Origin: Cherax quadricarinatus
Taxonomy: Eukaryota; Arthropoda; Malacostraca; Decapoda; Parastacidae
DNA: 64,000 bases
Assembly (NCBI RefSeq): GCF_038502225.1
Contig: NC_091312.1
Span: 26,958,190 to 27,022,189 of the forward strand
Direction: 5' to 3'
The translations under genes were made by a program, and so were the position numbers. The notes below the pieces were generated by a model that saw only the letters and a list, made by a program, of their open reading frames with translations, was not told the origin of the DNA and did no database searches. Shown one piece after another: positions 1 through 10,262 of this stretch (positions are counted from its first letter, which is position 1; every line of letters begins with the position of its first letter).

Positions 1-504
1 TCTTGGCCTCCTGCAGTTCTGTGGTGGGTTGTACATTACTGCAATTATCACCTTATGTCCCTCAGACTGGATTGTTCCTACTAAGTAGTCCCTTTTGCCC
101 GTGCCATCCATTCCTTCCATTTTCTCAAAACCCCACTGGTTCTTAATGAACAGTGCAACTCCTCCTCCCCCTCTCGTCCCTCTGTCTTTCCTGAGGATTT
201 GGTATCTGGATGGAAAGATTGAATCTGTTATTATTCTGGTGAGTTTTGTTTCTGTGAGTGCTATTATGTCTGGGGATGTCTCTTTGATTCTTTCGTGCCA
301 CTCCTCATACTTATTTGTTATTCCATCTGCATTTGTATACCACACCTTCAACTTCTTTTCTAAGACTGTGGTCTGGGAGGTATATTGGGGTTGGGGAAGT
401 GGGAGTCCTGGTAAGGAACTATGGGTTGTTGCTGTGGGGGTGGAGTTTGTAATGTAGTGGGTGGGGGCATTGGATGTGGCATGGGTGTTTTGATTTAGAG
501 TGTT
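1..504 (-). CDS. LINE copy 1, ORF2 start: apurinic-type endonuclease domain (runs off window)
   Basis: The minus strand is open in one frame from about 504 to base 1 and continues beyond the window. After a Pro/Thr/Gln-rich stretch the frame reads like the N-terminal half of an exonuclease-endonuclease-phosphatase (EEP) domain of a non-LTR retrotransposon. It has KVWYTNADG near the start, then TETKL (catalytic Glu), RGGGGVALF and VMYNPPQNCRRP at the edge. The same order appears in the second copy (4270-7175). This enzyme nicks target DNA to prime reverse transcription. The frame overlaps the end of ORF1 (stop at 495-497) and I see no in-frame ATG, so translation would need reinitiation or frameshifting at the overlap, or the start is outside this reading. 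No stop codon was found in the visible part. The family looks CR1/L2-like within the Jockey superfamily. Confidence 0.8.
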
Positions 505-1732
505 TGGTTGCACTGGGGTTGACCTGGCTGGGAGGCTTCTATAGGAAGTTGTGAGGGAGGCTGTATTTGATCTTCTTCCTGGGTCTGGGATCTCCTGTCT
601 TTCTCCATCCCCTCTCTTTCCTCCTTTCGCCTTTGTACCATCTCTCTCAGTTTCTGCCTTTCTTCTTGTGTTCTGTCGCGGTCGAGATACACCTTCCTGT
701 ATGCCGGCATGTCCCTTAATCGTGCTTTCTCCTGCAGGATCCTGGTCCAAGTCGCTTCTGCCTTGAAGGTCACTTTCACTGGCCGGGTTCTTTTTTTTAC
801 AAACCCCCCTATTCTCCGAAAATTTTCCAGCTGGGTCATGTCTTCTCCTATTGCTTTCATGATGCTTTCAATTGCTTTTTTTTCCCTTGTTTTCTTGCTT
901 CATATGTTTCCCCTTCAACTTCCTGGAGCCCATACACAAAGACTGACCTCACCCTTTCATTCTCCCACTGCATATCCCTGTGTATCCCCTCATTTAATTT
1001 GGTTTCCTCCACTGCAGCTTTCCTTTCTTCAGTTTCACTGGCTAATGTACTTGGGCTCAGTGGCCTGTCATTTTCCATTCTCGGCTTTCCTTGGGCTCTG
1101 TTGTTGTCTGTTAGGGCCTCCACATAAAGCTTAGCTCTTTCATTTACTACAGCCTCCTCTGATAGAGCTTCCCCTTGCAGTTGTGCCCCTTCTTTCCCTA
1201 CAGTCCCCTTATTTGTGGCTGAGGTAGCAGTCTCTGTTGTCAATCCCAAAATGTTCTTTAGTTCTTTAGGCTGTTTCATATTTTTCAGTTTCTCTTCTAT
1301 ACTCTGTATCCTAGCCTCTGCTGCTTTGACATGCACCTCCCACTTCCTGCTTTCCATATCTATCCTCTCTTCCATTCTCATGCTAATTTCTTCTAAACCA
1401 TACCCCCGGCCGGGATTGAACCCGTGGTCATAGAGTCTCAAAACTCCAGCTCGTCGCGTTAGCCACCAGACCAGCTAGCCACAATATTGGGGCTAGCTGG
1501 TCTAGTGGCTAACGCGACGGGCTGGAGTTTTGAGACTCTATGACCACGGGTTCAATCCCGGCCGGGGTTATGGTTTTTTTGCAATCGTGTCATTACGATT
1601 TCTTGAGTTAAGTTCTTCTAGTTTCTTTTCCCATTCATGATCCCTTTTTATGAGCTCTGATGCCCAATCTTCCTTTGCAGCTTCCTCCTCTTGTCCCTTG
1701 GTTTCTCTTGTTGCTCTCTGACAACCCATTTT
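495..1732 (-). pseudogene. LINE copy 1, ORF1 (coiled coil + RNA-binding domain), frameshifted and split by a SINE
   Basis: ORF1 reads right to left. A short N-terminal piece (about 1732-1621, Lys/Arg/Glu-rich) is separated by the SINE at 1396-1608 from a coiled-coil-like segment (EERIDMESRKWEVHVKAAEA). A variable region and a conserved core follow: RSVFVYGLQE, then NFRRIGGFVKKRTRPVKVTF and VYLDRDRTQEER. The core resembles the RRM plus C-terminal domain of L1-type ORF1 proteins, nucleic-acid chaperones that coat the element RNA. Between the two core halves (ORFs 857-1441 and 495-860) the frame changes at an eight-T run at 876-883, which is an A run in the coding strand. The protein from copy 2 (6803-7792) aligns throughout and has no shift there. 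The SINE and the homopolymer slip make this copy non-functional as written. Confidence 0.72.
1396..1608 (+). mobile_element. tRNA-derived SINE with inverted (palindromic) double head, copy A
   Basis: The insertion is flanked by a 12-bp target-site duplication with one mismatch: TAATTTCTTCTA at 1384-1395 and TAAGTTCTTCTA at 1609-1620. From about 1490 the plus strand reads as a tRNA-like head. It has an A-box-like TAGCTGGTCTAGTGG, an anticodon-arm-like GGAGTTTTGAGACTCT and a good B box, GGTTCAATCCC. A tail follows (GCAATCGTGTCATTACG). The same head is also present, reverse-complemented, at 1397-1480. The two heads form a near-perfect palindrome (about 97% by eye) around CAATATTG at 1482-1489. 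Copy B at 14520-14641 has the same order. The tRNA of origin is uncertain; the loop hints at Gln or Glu. Confidence 0.82.
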
Positions 1733-1755
1733 TGTGTATGTGTGTGTGTGTGTGG

Positions 1756-1806
<51 letters not shown>

Positions 1807-2030
1807 TGTGTGTGTGCGTGTGTGTGTGTGTATGTGCTCGTGTGTGTGTGTGTGTGTATGTGTGTGTGTGTGTGTGTATGTGTCTGTGTGTGTGTGTATG
1901 TGTGTGTGAGTGTGTGTATGTGTGTGTGTGTGTGTGTGGTGTGTATTTGTGTGTGTGTGTGTGTGTATGTGTGTGTGTGTGTGTATGTGTGTATGTGTGT
2001 GTGTGTGTGTATGTGTGTGTGTGTGTATGT
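1733..2030. repeat. (TG)n microsatellite, interrupted
   Basis: About 300 bp of TG dinucleotides with scattered TA, CG and CT interruptions. It lies directly against the 5' end of LINE copy 1. Long open frames of alternating Cys/Val or His/Thr here are artefacts of the repeat. Confidence 0.95.
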
Positions 2031-3179
2031 TATGCACAGAACAGAGCATAATAAACTACACTGAAATAAACTGTAGCAACACTGCAAATAATTGCTAATC
2101 AAAAAGTATTGCACAACACCGCATAAAATCTCTGCAAGAAAAATTTTAAAGACAACACAATCTTTGCACAAGAATTATTGCAAAATGAGTCAATGTGCAA
2201 TAATAAAAAAAAATATTACACACAAAAGAAAAGAAATATATCAAGGAATGAACTGAGGGAACACTTTAACTCTTAACTGCAGCTTGAACAACACTTAACA
2301 AGCAAAAGAACAATTTACTCTAAAAGAAGAACTTAAAAATTGTACTAAGAGTGAATTTGTTCAATGAAACAAGAAAATAATAGGTGCTAAAACACAGAAC
2401 AAAAAAAAATTTTTGAACACTTACAGTGATGCAGAACACAACACATCAACATAAACACAATACTAGAATTTTCTTGCAATGAAACTTGATGTGTGAAAAA
2501 TTTGATAATAATGATTTCTTGCTTGCACAAAATAATGGCACTATTGTCTGTGGAAATAAGACAAATTAGACACTGGCTAAATGAAAAGAATATGAACACA
2601 AGAATGTTCAACACACAGAACAAAACAAGAATACACAAATGCTAAGGATGAAAAAAAAAATATATATATAACTGAGACAACACTGAGTTGTGATGCAGGA
2701 CACAACTAATTAAATTACTGAATTAATTCACTGGATCACTGAGAACACTAGGTGATTCTGAAGTAAACACAAGTTCTATACTGCTCATATGTTGCACACA
2801 CAACAATGGATAAACACTAGGTACTTACTTCAGGTGTATAAAAAGAAACACAACACAACAGACATAAGATAATGCATGAAAATTAACACTGAATTAAGAA
2901 GATAAAAATATTATTGCAAACAAACACTGAGACTGATCGAGAGTCACTGAATGTCACTAAGAAAATCACTGGAACACAAAAGAAATGTCTCAACACTCGC
3001 AAATGTCTCTATGAAAAATATTATCGCTGTAACGACTTGGTGAAGAATAAGGTTGATGGTAGTGGAGAGTAGAGGAGACTGGTGGCTGACTACTATCACT
3101 GACTTCTCTCCACACTCGAAGAATTTGCGCTTAAATCGACGATAGACTCACACAGGAGGCTTTCAACGGTTGGCGCCAC
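2031..3179 (-). other. Leader / untranslated internal region of an LTR retrotransposon
   Basis: This A-rich plus strand (T-rich on the minus strand) has no convincing reading frame. It lies immediately downstream, in the minus direction, of the LTR at 3180-4269 and its primer-binding site, so it is best read as the 5' leader of that element. No gag frame is reached before the sequence gives way to the (TG)n tract and LINE copy 1 near 2030. The element is therefore interrupted there, probably by the LINE insertion. Confidence 0.45.
3161..3178 (-). promoter_or_regulatory. Primer-binding site of the LTR element
   Basis: On the minus strand the LTR ends in CGACA. One base later the sequence reads TGGCGCCAACC, a typical tRNA primer-binding start (TGGCGCC). 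It fixes the LTR boundary at 3180 and the element's orientation. Confidence 0.6.
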
Positions 3180-4269
3180 TGTCGAAGACACACTCTAGCT
3201 CTTGACCCCCTATGTGGTCCTTAAAATATGGTGCTATAACCCCTCGTAGTATACCAAAACACTGGTAGAGGTTGGGTTAGTGGGTTAAAGGCTGGGTGAG
3301 GCGTCTGAGGCTGCATGGTGAGTGGGCTGAGCAGGGCTAAGACCGAGACACACGTGGTCAGTGGGCCTATGGGATGAACGGCGTAAGCCTCACTGAAGAC
3401 AACCACACTGCCGCGAAGATAATTCTAAGCCGGCTGGCTTAAAATACACCCACAAAATACCACAACACCACAGGGATGCAAAAGAGCACTCAGAATGGCT
3501 TGGAGCTTGAATCACAAGCGATGAAGACTGTACTCACGTGGCTTGCTTGAGTAATGGGGTAAGACACCTGGGTTAGTTGCTTGCTGGCTTATCTTAACCC
3601 TTCACACAGAATAGCTTGATAACTTCTCAAGATGAGCACAGCAGGGGTGGAAAGCTGGCTTGCCAGGCAAAAGACTGGATGTAGTAGGCTAGGCTGGACT
3701 GGACTCGGTTGTTCTGACTCCCCCACCACAGACTGGAAGCTGGCTTATTTTGCAAACTCGAGTCAACCCCTCGGGAGTGATGCAAATAAGCAGATAAACA
3801 CTAATACAAAGAGACTGACCCATGAATAATGTAGTGGCTGGTAGAAGCTTGAGAGAGTAGCTGGCTTGAGGTAGTAGGCTTGGCTAAGTCGGCCTACTGG
3901 CGACACGAAATGGCCGTCTTGCTGGTCGAAAGAAATCTCCGTACATCGGCGTAATTATCAATTTTACGCCCACACCGCTGTCACCATTTATTGTAGGGGT
4001 TCTTATAAGGAGATATCGAGGGTTGAAGGTAGACACACTTGTTGGATGGTAACGATATATTGTCAGACTCTGGTAATAGGAGATAGAGCCCAGCCTCTGC
4101 CTTGTCCTGCCTATGTCAAACGCCGACTGAGAAGGAGGCAGAGGTACGAATGTACACATGCGCATCCCGTGACGTCACACAAACAGTAACAGGCCTAAGG
4201 GGTCTTCTATATAAACACATGGATGATACTATATGCTATACAACACAGGGATCAGCAACTGTGCTGACA
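3180..4269 (-). mobile_element. Long terminal repeat (5' LTR) of a minus-strand retrotransposon
   Basis: About 1.09 kb bounded by the short inverted termini TGTC (3180) and GACA (4269). A primer-binding-site motif follows at one end, and LINE copy 2 is cut off sharply at the other. A TATA-like TTTATATAG lies near the 5' (right) side at about 4206-4215, with a palindromic TGACGTCA at 4170-4177 close upstream. A diverged second copy of the right part occurs at about 60650-61072 and ends in the same GCTGACA. Family unknown; no protein from this element is visible. The junction at 4269/4270 shows that it inserted in LINE copy 2 or replaced its 3' end. Confidence 0.65.
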
Positions 4270-7175
4270 CAACCTTTCCTCGTACGACATTCCCCCGAGC
4301 TCTGGGACTAGCCTTGTTGCAAACCTTTGTACTTTCTCTAACTTCTTGACGTGCTTGACCAGGTGTGGGTTCCAGACTGGTGCTGCATACTCCAGTATGG
4401 GCCTAACATACACAGTGTACAGTGTCTTGAACGATTCCTTATTAAGGTATCGGAACGCTATTCTCAGGTTTGCCAGGTGCCCGTATGCTGCAGCAGTTAT
4501 TTGGTTGATGTGTGCCTCCGGTGACGTGCTCGGTGTTATGGTCACCCCTAGGTCTTTTCCCTGAGTGAGGTCTGTAGTCTTTGTCCACCTAACCTGTACT
4601 CTGTCTGCGGTCTTCTTTGCCCCTCTCCAATCTTCATGACTTTGCATTTGGCAGGGTTGAATTGGTGAAGCCAGTTTATGGACCACATGTCCAGCCTGTC
4701 CAGGTCTCTTTGAAGCCCTGCCTCATCTTCATCTGATTTAAGTCTTCTCATCAACTTCACATCATCTGCGAATAGGGACACTTCAGAGTCTATTCCTTCC
4801 ATCATGTCGTTTGCATATATCAAAAATAGCACTGGTCCTAGAACTGACCCCTGTGGGACCCCGCTCGTCACAGGCGCCCACTGTGATACCTCTTCACGTA
4901 CCATGACTCGTTGTTGCCTCCCTGTCAGGTTTCCCTTATCCATTGCAGTGCCCTCCCTGTTATATGCGCCTGATCCTCCAGCTTCTGCACTAATCTCTTG
5001 TGGGGAACTGTGTCAAAGGCCTTCCTGCAGTCTAGGAAAACGCAATCAACCCACCCCTCTCTCTCGTGTCTTACTTCTGTTACCTTGTCATAAAACTTCA
5101 GAAGGTTTGTGACACAAAATTTGCCTTCCATGAACCCATGCTGGTTTTCATTTATAATCTTGTTCTGTTCCAGGTGTTGCACCACTCTCCTGATAATCTT
5201 CTCCATGACTTTGCACACAATACATGTCAGAGACATAGGTCTGTAGTTTAGTGCCTCATTTCTGTTTCCTTTCTTAAATATGGGGACTACATTTGCTGTC
5301 TTCCATTTCTCAGGTAGTTGCCCAGTTTCAAGGGATGTGTTGAAGATTGTGGTTAGGGGCACGCACAGCATCTCTGCTCCTTCTCTAAGGATCCATGGGG
5401 AGATGTCCGGTCCCATCGCCTTTGAGGTATCAAGGTCGCTTAGCAGCTTCTGCACCTCCTCCTCGATTGTTCGTATGTCATCCAACACTTGTTGGTATAT
5501 TCCCTCTTGATGTTCCCTTCTGTGCTGTCTTCCCAAAACCCTTCTTGTCTCTACTGTAAAAACTTCCTTAAATCTCCTGTTTAGCTCCTCACATACCTCC
5601 TGATCATTTCTTGTGAGTTCTCCACCTTCTGTCCTCAATCTGATCACCTGGTCTTTGACTGTTGTCTTCCTCCTGATGTGGCTATAAAACAGTTTCAGGT
5701 CAGTCTTGATTTTCGATGCTGTTATTCTCATACTGTCGCTGGGCCTCCCTCCTTACCTGTGCATACTCGTTCCTGGCTATGCGACTGATCTCCCTATTTT
5801 CGTGTGTTCTCTGCCTTCTGCACTTTTTCCATTCTCTATTGCACTTTGTTTTTGCCTCCTTACACCGTCAGGTAAACCAGGGGCTCGTTCTGGCCTTCCC
5901 ATTGTTTCTGTTGCCCTTGGGAATAAACTTTTCCACTGCCTCCTTGCATTTTGTTGTTATATATTCCATCATTTCATTTACTGGCTTTCCTGCCAGTTCT
6001 CTGCCCCACGGAACCTCCTGCAGGAAGTTCCTCAACCCTATGTAGTCCCCTCTTTTATAGTCAGGCTTTTCCCACAACTCCTGCTACTCTCTCCACTTGC
6101 AACTCTACTATGTATTCAAAGCACAGAACCACGTGGTCACTAGCTCCTAGGGGACTCTCATATGTGATGTCCTCAATGTCTGAACTGCCCAGAGTGAACA
6201 CAAGGTCCAATCTTTCTGGTTCATCCTCCCCTCTCACTCTGGTAGTGTCCTTAACATGTTGGTGCATGAGGTTTTCCAGCAACACATCCAACATCTTGGC
6301 TCTCCATGTTTTGGGACCCCCATGTGGCTCCAGGTTTTCCCAGTCAATCTCACTGTGGTTGAAATCCCCCATAACCAGCAACTTTGCTCTGCTTGAGTGA
6401 GCTCTTCTTGCCACCTCAGCAAGTGTGTCCACCATTGCTCTGTTGCTCTCTTCATATTCCTCTCTTGGCCTCCTGCAGTTCTGTGGTGGATTATACATCA
6501 CTGCAATGACCACCTTGTGCTCCCCAGACTGAAGTGTACCTACTATGTAGTCTCTTTCTCCCGTCTCGTCTATGCCTCCCATTTTCTCGAATTTCCATCT
6601 GTTTTTTACGAGCATAGCAACCCCTTCTATCTTTCCTCATGATCTGGTATCCTGGTGGGAAGATTGCATCTGTTATTGTCTCTGAGTTTTGTTTCTGTAA
6701 CTGCTATGATGTCTGGGGACTTCTCACTTATTCTTTCTTGCCATTCCTCATGTTTATTTTTTAATCCATCCGCATTTGTGTACCAAACCTTCAACTTCTG
6801 TTCTAATACTGTAACTGTGGTGCGGGGGTGGGAACAGAGGGATCGGTGTGTGATGGTTGGTTTGGATTGTTCAGTTGCCTTCGGGGTGTCGTGGCTGGAG
6901 TCCTTCTGCAGGTTTTTCTGGGGGGGTGTGCTTGTCCTTCCACTTGTTCCTGGGTTATTCTGCTCTCCTTTTTCATTTCCTCCCATTCCTCCTTTCGTTT
7001 TTGCACTCTCTCTTTCGGTATCATCCTTTCCTCCTGTGTTCTGTCTCGATCGAGGTACACACTCATGAACTCCTGTTTGCCTCTCAGCCGTGCTTTCTCC
7101 TGCAGGATCATGGTTCGGGTTGATTCTGCCTTGAAAATTACTTTGAGAGGTCGACTCCTTTTCTTTGTGAACCAC
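4270..7175 (-). pseudogene. LINE copy 2, ORF2: endonuclease + reverse transcriptase, several frameshifts, 3' end lost
   Basis: This is ORF2 of a CR1/L2-like non-LTR retrotransposon, read right to left in pieces. The endonuclease covers about 7000-6061: KVWYTNADG, TETKL, then after a frameshift GDFNHSEIDW and the terminal SDH. A linker follows (6077-5868), then reverse transcriptase fingers and palm (5731-4925: PIFKKGNRNE, QHGFMEGK, KAFDTVPHKRL). The catalytic block is in another frame (4943-4548: GVPQGSVLGP, FADD), and the thumb and C-terminal region in a third (4686-4270: YVRPILEYAAPVWNPHL). At least four frame changes disable it. The last part of ORF2 and the 3'UTR seen in the copy at 52223-53595 are missing, because the LTR at 3180-4269 begins there. 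Confidence 0.85.
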
Positions 7176-7792
7176 CCGATTCTCCGAAAATTTGCCACCT
7201 GGGTCATGTCTCCCTCGCCTATCACCTTCATGATACCTTCAATCGCTTTTTTCTCCTCCTGCTTTCTTTCGTCATAAATTTCCCCTTTGGCTTCGTCTAG
7301 CCCATAGACAAAAACTGATCTCTCCCTTTCCACCTCCCACTGTGACTCCCATTGCATCCTCTGAGGTGTTTCAGTTCCTTCCCGTGGAGTGTTCCTTCCT
7401 TCAGTCCCATCCCTAGCTATGACCCCTATGCTCATTGGTTTGTCCTTCCTGCTCACTTGTTCCTGGCCCCCACAAGTGTCTGGTAAGGTCAATGCACATG
7501 TCCTAGTTCCTTCAATGTCTTCCAACCTCTCATTCTGTCCTAGTGTGCTCCCTGTCTTTGTTTTGGCCCCATGTGGGTTTGACAGGACCTCTGCATACAG
7601 TTTAGCATCCATGCTCCCTTCAGACTCGTAGTCTGTGTCTGATGGAGCCATTGCTGATGCTACTTCTGTAATATCTTTGTCTCTATGCAGTTTCAGATGT
7701 CTCAACTCCTCTTCTAAGCTCTGTATCTTGGTTTCTGCTACTGTGGCATGTTGCTTCCACCTTCTGCATTCTGCTGCTAACCTCTCCTCCAT
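6803..7792 (-). CDS. LINE copy 2, ORF1: coiled-coil RNA-binding protein, 329 aa, open
   Basis: This is an uninterrupted ORF1 of the same LINE family. The N-terminal 40 residues look like a coiled coil (RRWKQHATVAETKIQSLEEE). A variable, low-complexity middle follows. The conserved domain starts at about residue 155 with RSVFVYGLDE and continues through NFRRIGWFTKKRSRPLKV to VYLDRDRTQEER, as in L1-type ORF1 RRM/CTD domains. The C-terminus is Pro/Thr/Gln-rich. It overlaps the ORF2 frame by more than 300 bp. Upstream of the chosen Met the frame stays open for only a few codons before a stop, and the (CA)n tract begins about 40 bp away. The true N-terminus is probably truncated, since copy 1 carries extra ORF1 sequence upstream. 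Expected role: binding of the element RNA. Confidence 0.78.
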   Translation of the reverse strand: MEERLAAECRRWKQHATVAETKIQSLEEELRHLKLHRDKDITEVASAMAPSDTDYESEGSMDAKLYAEVLSNPHGAKTKTGSTLGQNERLEDIEGTRTCALTLPDTCGGQEQVSRKDKPMSIGVIARDGTEGRNTPREGTETPQRMQWESQWEVERERSVFVYGLDEAKGEIYDERKQEEKKAIEGIMKVIGEGDMTQVANFRRIGWFTKKRSRPLKVIFKAESTRTMILQEKARLRGKQEFMSVYLDRDRTQEERMIPKERVQKRKEEWEEMKKESRITQEQVEGQAHPPRKTCRRTPATTPRRQLNNPNQPSHTDPSVPTPAPQLQY

Positions 7793-7829
7793 CTTCCTTG
7801 CAAGCTCATCTAGCCTCCTTCACCAGTCT

Positions 7830-7831
<2 letters not shown>

Positions 7832-7915
<84 letters not shown>
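7832..7915. repeat. (TG)n microsatellite at the 5' boundary of LINE copy 2
   Basis: About 42 nearly pure TG units. The LINE sequence stops at about 7830, in ORF1, directly against it. Confidence 0.95.
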
Positions 7916-7917
<2 letters not shown>

Positions 7918-8235
7918 AAGAACTGTAGAATTTATTAATCACGGAAGGTTCATACACTGTTAGTTAGCAGTTGTATTGACCTTGCAATTTTCACTACCCG
8001 CGTCTGAACTATTGGGAACGCTTGAAGTACGTTTGAATGTAGACGAGAAAAGTACATCATAATTTGCACCTGGAAAATTCTGGGACTAAAATCACCCCTT
8101 ATAAGAAGAGAGAGACAGACGATACGATAGACCTCCAATAAACTAGCAGGGGCTATGTCTGCACTAAGAGAACTGGTTGAGTGTCAGATGATTACACTAA
8201 GTGTGTGCATGTGTGTGTGTCCGTGTGTGTCCGTG

Positions 8236-8283
<48 letters not shown>

Positions 8284-8742
8284 GAAGGAGTCTTCAATCT
8301 AAGTGGAAACAGAAGATTCTAGAGATAAGACAAATAGGAATGTCATCGGAAGGAGGACTGGCAAGAGGATCCCCCGCGATGGGCAATATCAAGAGCAGAT
8401 TGCATGTTGTGTACGCGAGGAGGGAAGCGAACCTTTATTGGAACTGTCACCACAAAGTTCACAATGCCTGCTGTGGGATCTCACTGTCACCAAATGTATT
8501 GGAAAACAGCGTATTTATATCAGCTGCCATATTACCCAAGATACCTGAAGAGGGAGGTAACAGTCAGCAGTTCGAGAGAGAAAAAGAATTCTTGCTTGTA
8601 TCCCCTGTGAATATGGCGAGTTTTTCTATTGAATTTTCCTGCAAGGAAGCGTTGGTAGGAAATATCGTGCGTACTCAGGTAGAGAAACGTAGACTAGTAG
8701 GGAAGATATCAAGAAAGAGACGCATTAACACGTATAACACTA
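7916..8742. other. No gene recognised; includes (TG)n at 8198-8280
   Basis: The stretch holds unremarkable sequence, an interrupted TG tract with GTCC variants at 8198-8280, and overlapping short open frames at 8303-8753 (up to 137 aa). None of these matches a family I know. They run through several frames at once, which argues against real coding. Confidence 0.4.
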
Positions 8743-9100
8743 ACAGGGCTTAATTTCAGGCCCTGTTAGGTTCTCTATTTTTAAATTCACTTTTAGTGGA
8801 TCTAAAAATAATTTTTAATCCACTTTTAGTGGACATAAAAATAATAGCGTTCTCTGTTATTTTTAAATCCACTTTTAGAGTTCTTTATTATTTTTAAATC
8901 TTTTTTTAGTTTCTTTATTTTTAAATCCATTTTTAGAGTTAATAAATAACTAAAAATGGATTTAAAAATAAAGAACTAAAAATAGATTTAAAAATAATAA
9001 GGAACTCTAAAAATGTATTTAAAAATATCTTTAAACTCATTTTTCGACTTCATTATTTTTAAATTTTTAGGTTCTCTGTTATTTTGAAATTATTCTTTCC
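8743..9100. repeat. AT-rich direct and inverted repeat cluster
   Basis: Copies of TTATTTTTAAATCCACTTTT and near variants recur on the plus strand up to about 8935. They continue as the reverse complement from about 8945, giving an imperfect palindrome centred near 8945. A separate 9-bp hairpin stem, TAACAGGGC/GCCCTGTTA, lies at about 8742-8770. It may be a decayed foldback or MITE-like sequence. No coding content. Confidence 0.6.
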
Positions 9101-9623
9101 ATGAAGAACTCTTAAAATCATTAAAAACATCATTTAAACAATACAGAAAAACGCTGAACAAAATTAAGTAATCAGGTGTGGACATGCAAAACAAATCATT
9201 CACTATTTTTCATAATAGCATTAATTATCCCGCAATTTTTTGCAAGATTACGTAGCATAATTGTGGCTTGTTATTTTACCTTCAGCTTAATAAAATTCAT
9301 ATTTAAATGCGTAGTTACGTAGAATTAAATAATTCATGTAAGTGCTAAAACAAAAGAAATTATTCACTTGCTGTGTATTTCAAACGAAATAAAGACAACC
9401 TCCGCCTTTCAGTTATAATTAATATCATCCATTTAATATCCGAAAACAGCCAATCAAAGAAAAGCTGGAAATTTTAATTCTTTCATGCCAAGATCAAAGA
9501 AATAAATACAGTTAATGAGACATTGAAAATACACTGGCAAAACCATCATACATCCTGAATGCAGTGTCTTAGCCATTGTTGCGTCGTAAAGTTACATTAA
9601 TTCAACACATCCAGCGGCAAAGG

Positions 9624-9624
<1 letters not shown>
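9101..9624. other. Non-coding AT-rich stretch
   Basis: I see no open frame, structural RNA or repeat that I can name here. Confidence 0.35.

Positions 9625-9704
<80 letters not shown>
9625..9704. repeat. (TA)n microsatellite
   Basis: About 40 uninterrupted TA units. Confidence 0.97.
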
Positions 9705-9707
<3 letters not shown>

Positions 9708-10019
9708 GCCTAGTGATAACACGAGATGACTTTTTAAGTAGCTACTGAGACGTGCACTCGCGTCCGCAAGCCCGTGTGAGCCTGTTAGTGTCGCCGTCTC
9801 TGAGGCAGATTTTCTCGAAATCCATGTGTTCCCTTATTTTAGTTTTAAAATCCTCATATCTTATTTTATTTACTACATTTTTAGAACTTGCAGTCGATCT
9901 CTTAAAATCTTGCGGTGGACCTATTAAAAAATCTTAGTCTTGGGGTCCATGGTTCCCAGTTTGAGAACCGATGGATTAGACCTTGTAAGAAGCACTGTGA
10001 TGACAGCATAAGTGCTAAA

Positions 10020-10262
10020 ATGAAGATAAAGAGTAAAAGGCACAGTACTGTGACTGGAGGTAAGATTATCCAGGTACAGGTACACAAGCACAGTTGCATC
10101 AATCATACATAGCAACATAGGTGTAGATTACCTAGGTTAACCCAAAAAGTCAGTGACTTATTTCCATTGGGATCCTTGTAAATACACATATAATCCGCTC
10201 ATAGAAAGAAATTTACGACGTTTCGGTCAGACTGGGACCAGTGTGTGCCTTTCTATGTGCGG
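10020..10262 (+). mobile_element. Penelope-like element terminal fragment
   Basis: It contains AAAGGCACAGTACTGTGACT near 10035 and ACGACGTTTCGGTCAGACTG near 10214. Both are diverged forms of the terminal sequence of the Penelope-like element at 42423-45222 (AAAAGGCACAATACCGTGACT and ACGACGTTTCGGTCCGACTT) and in the same order. The interior is replaced by unrelated sequence and a SINE scrap. Confidence 0.5.
10136..10180 (-). mobile_element. Short SINE fragment (3' part)
   Basis: GTCAGTG followed by ACTTATTTCCATTGGGATCC matches the tail part of the SINE at 16598-16895, with about 19 bp missing between the two blocks. It is embedded in the Penelope fragment. Confidence 0.5.

Noticed and set aside
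1491..1567. Functional tRNA gene
   Set aside because: Acceptor and T stems do not pair properly and the anticodon loop is irregular. Target-site duplications and a tail show it is a SINE.
1635..2171. Long His/Thr or Cys/Val open frames across the TG repeat
   Set aside because: Pure products of the (TG)n tract; every frame is open and no flanking coding sequence exists.
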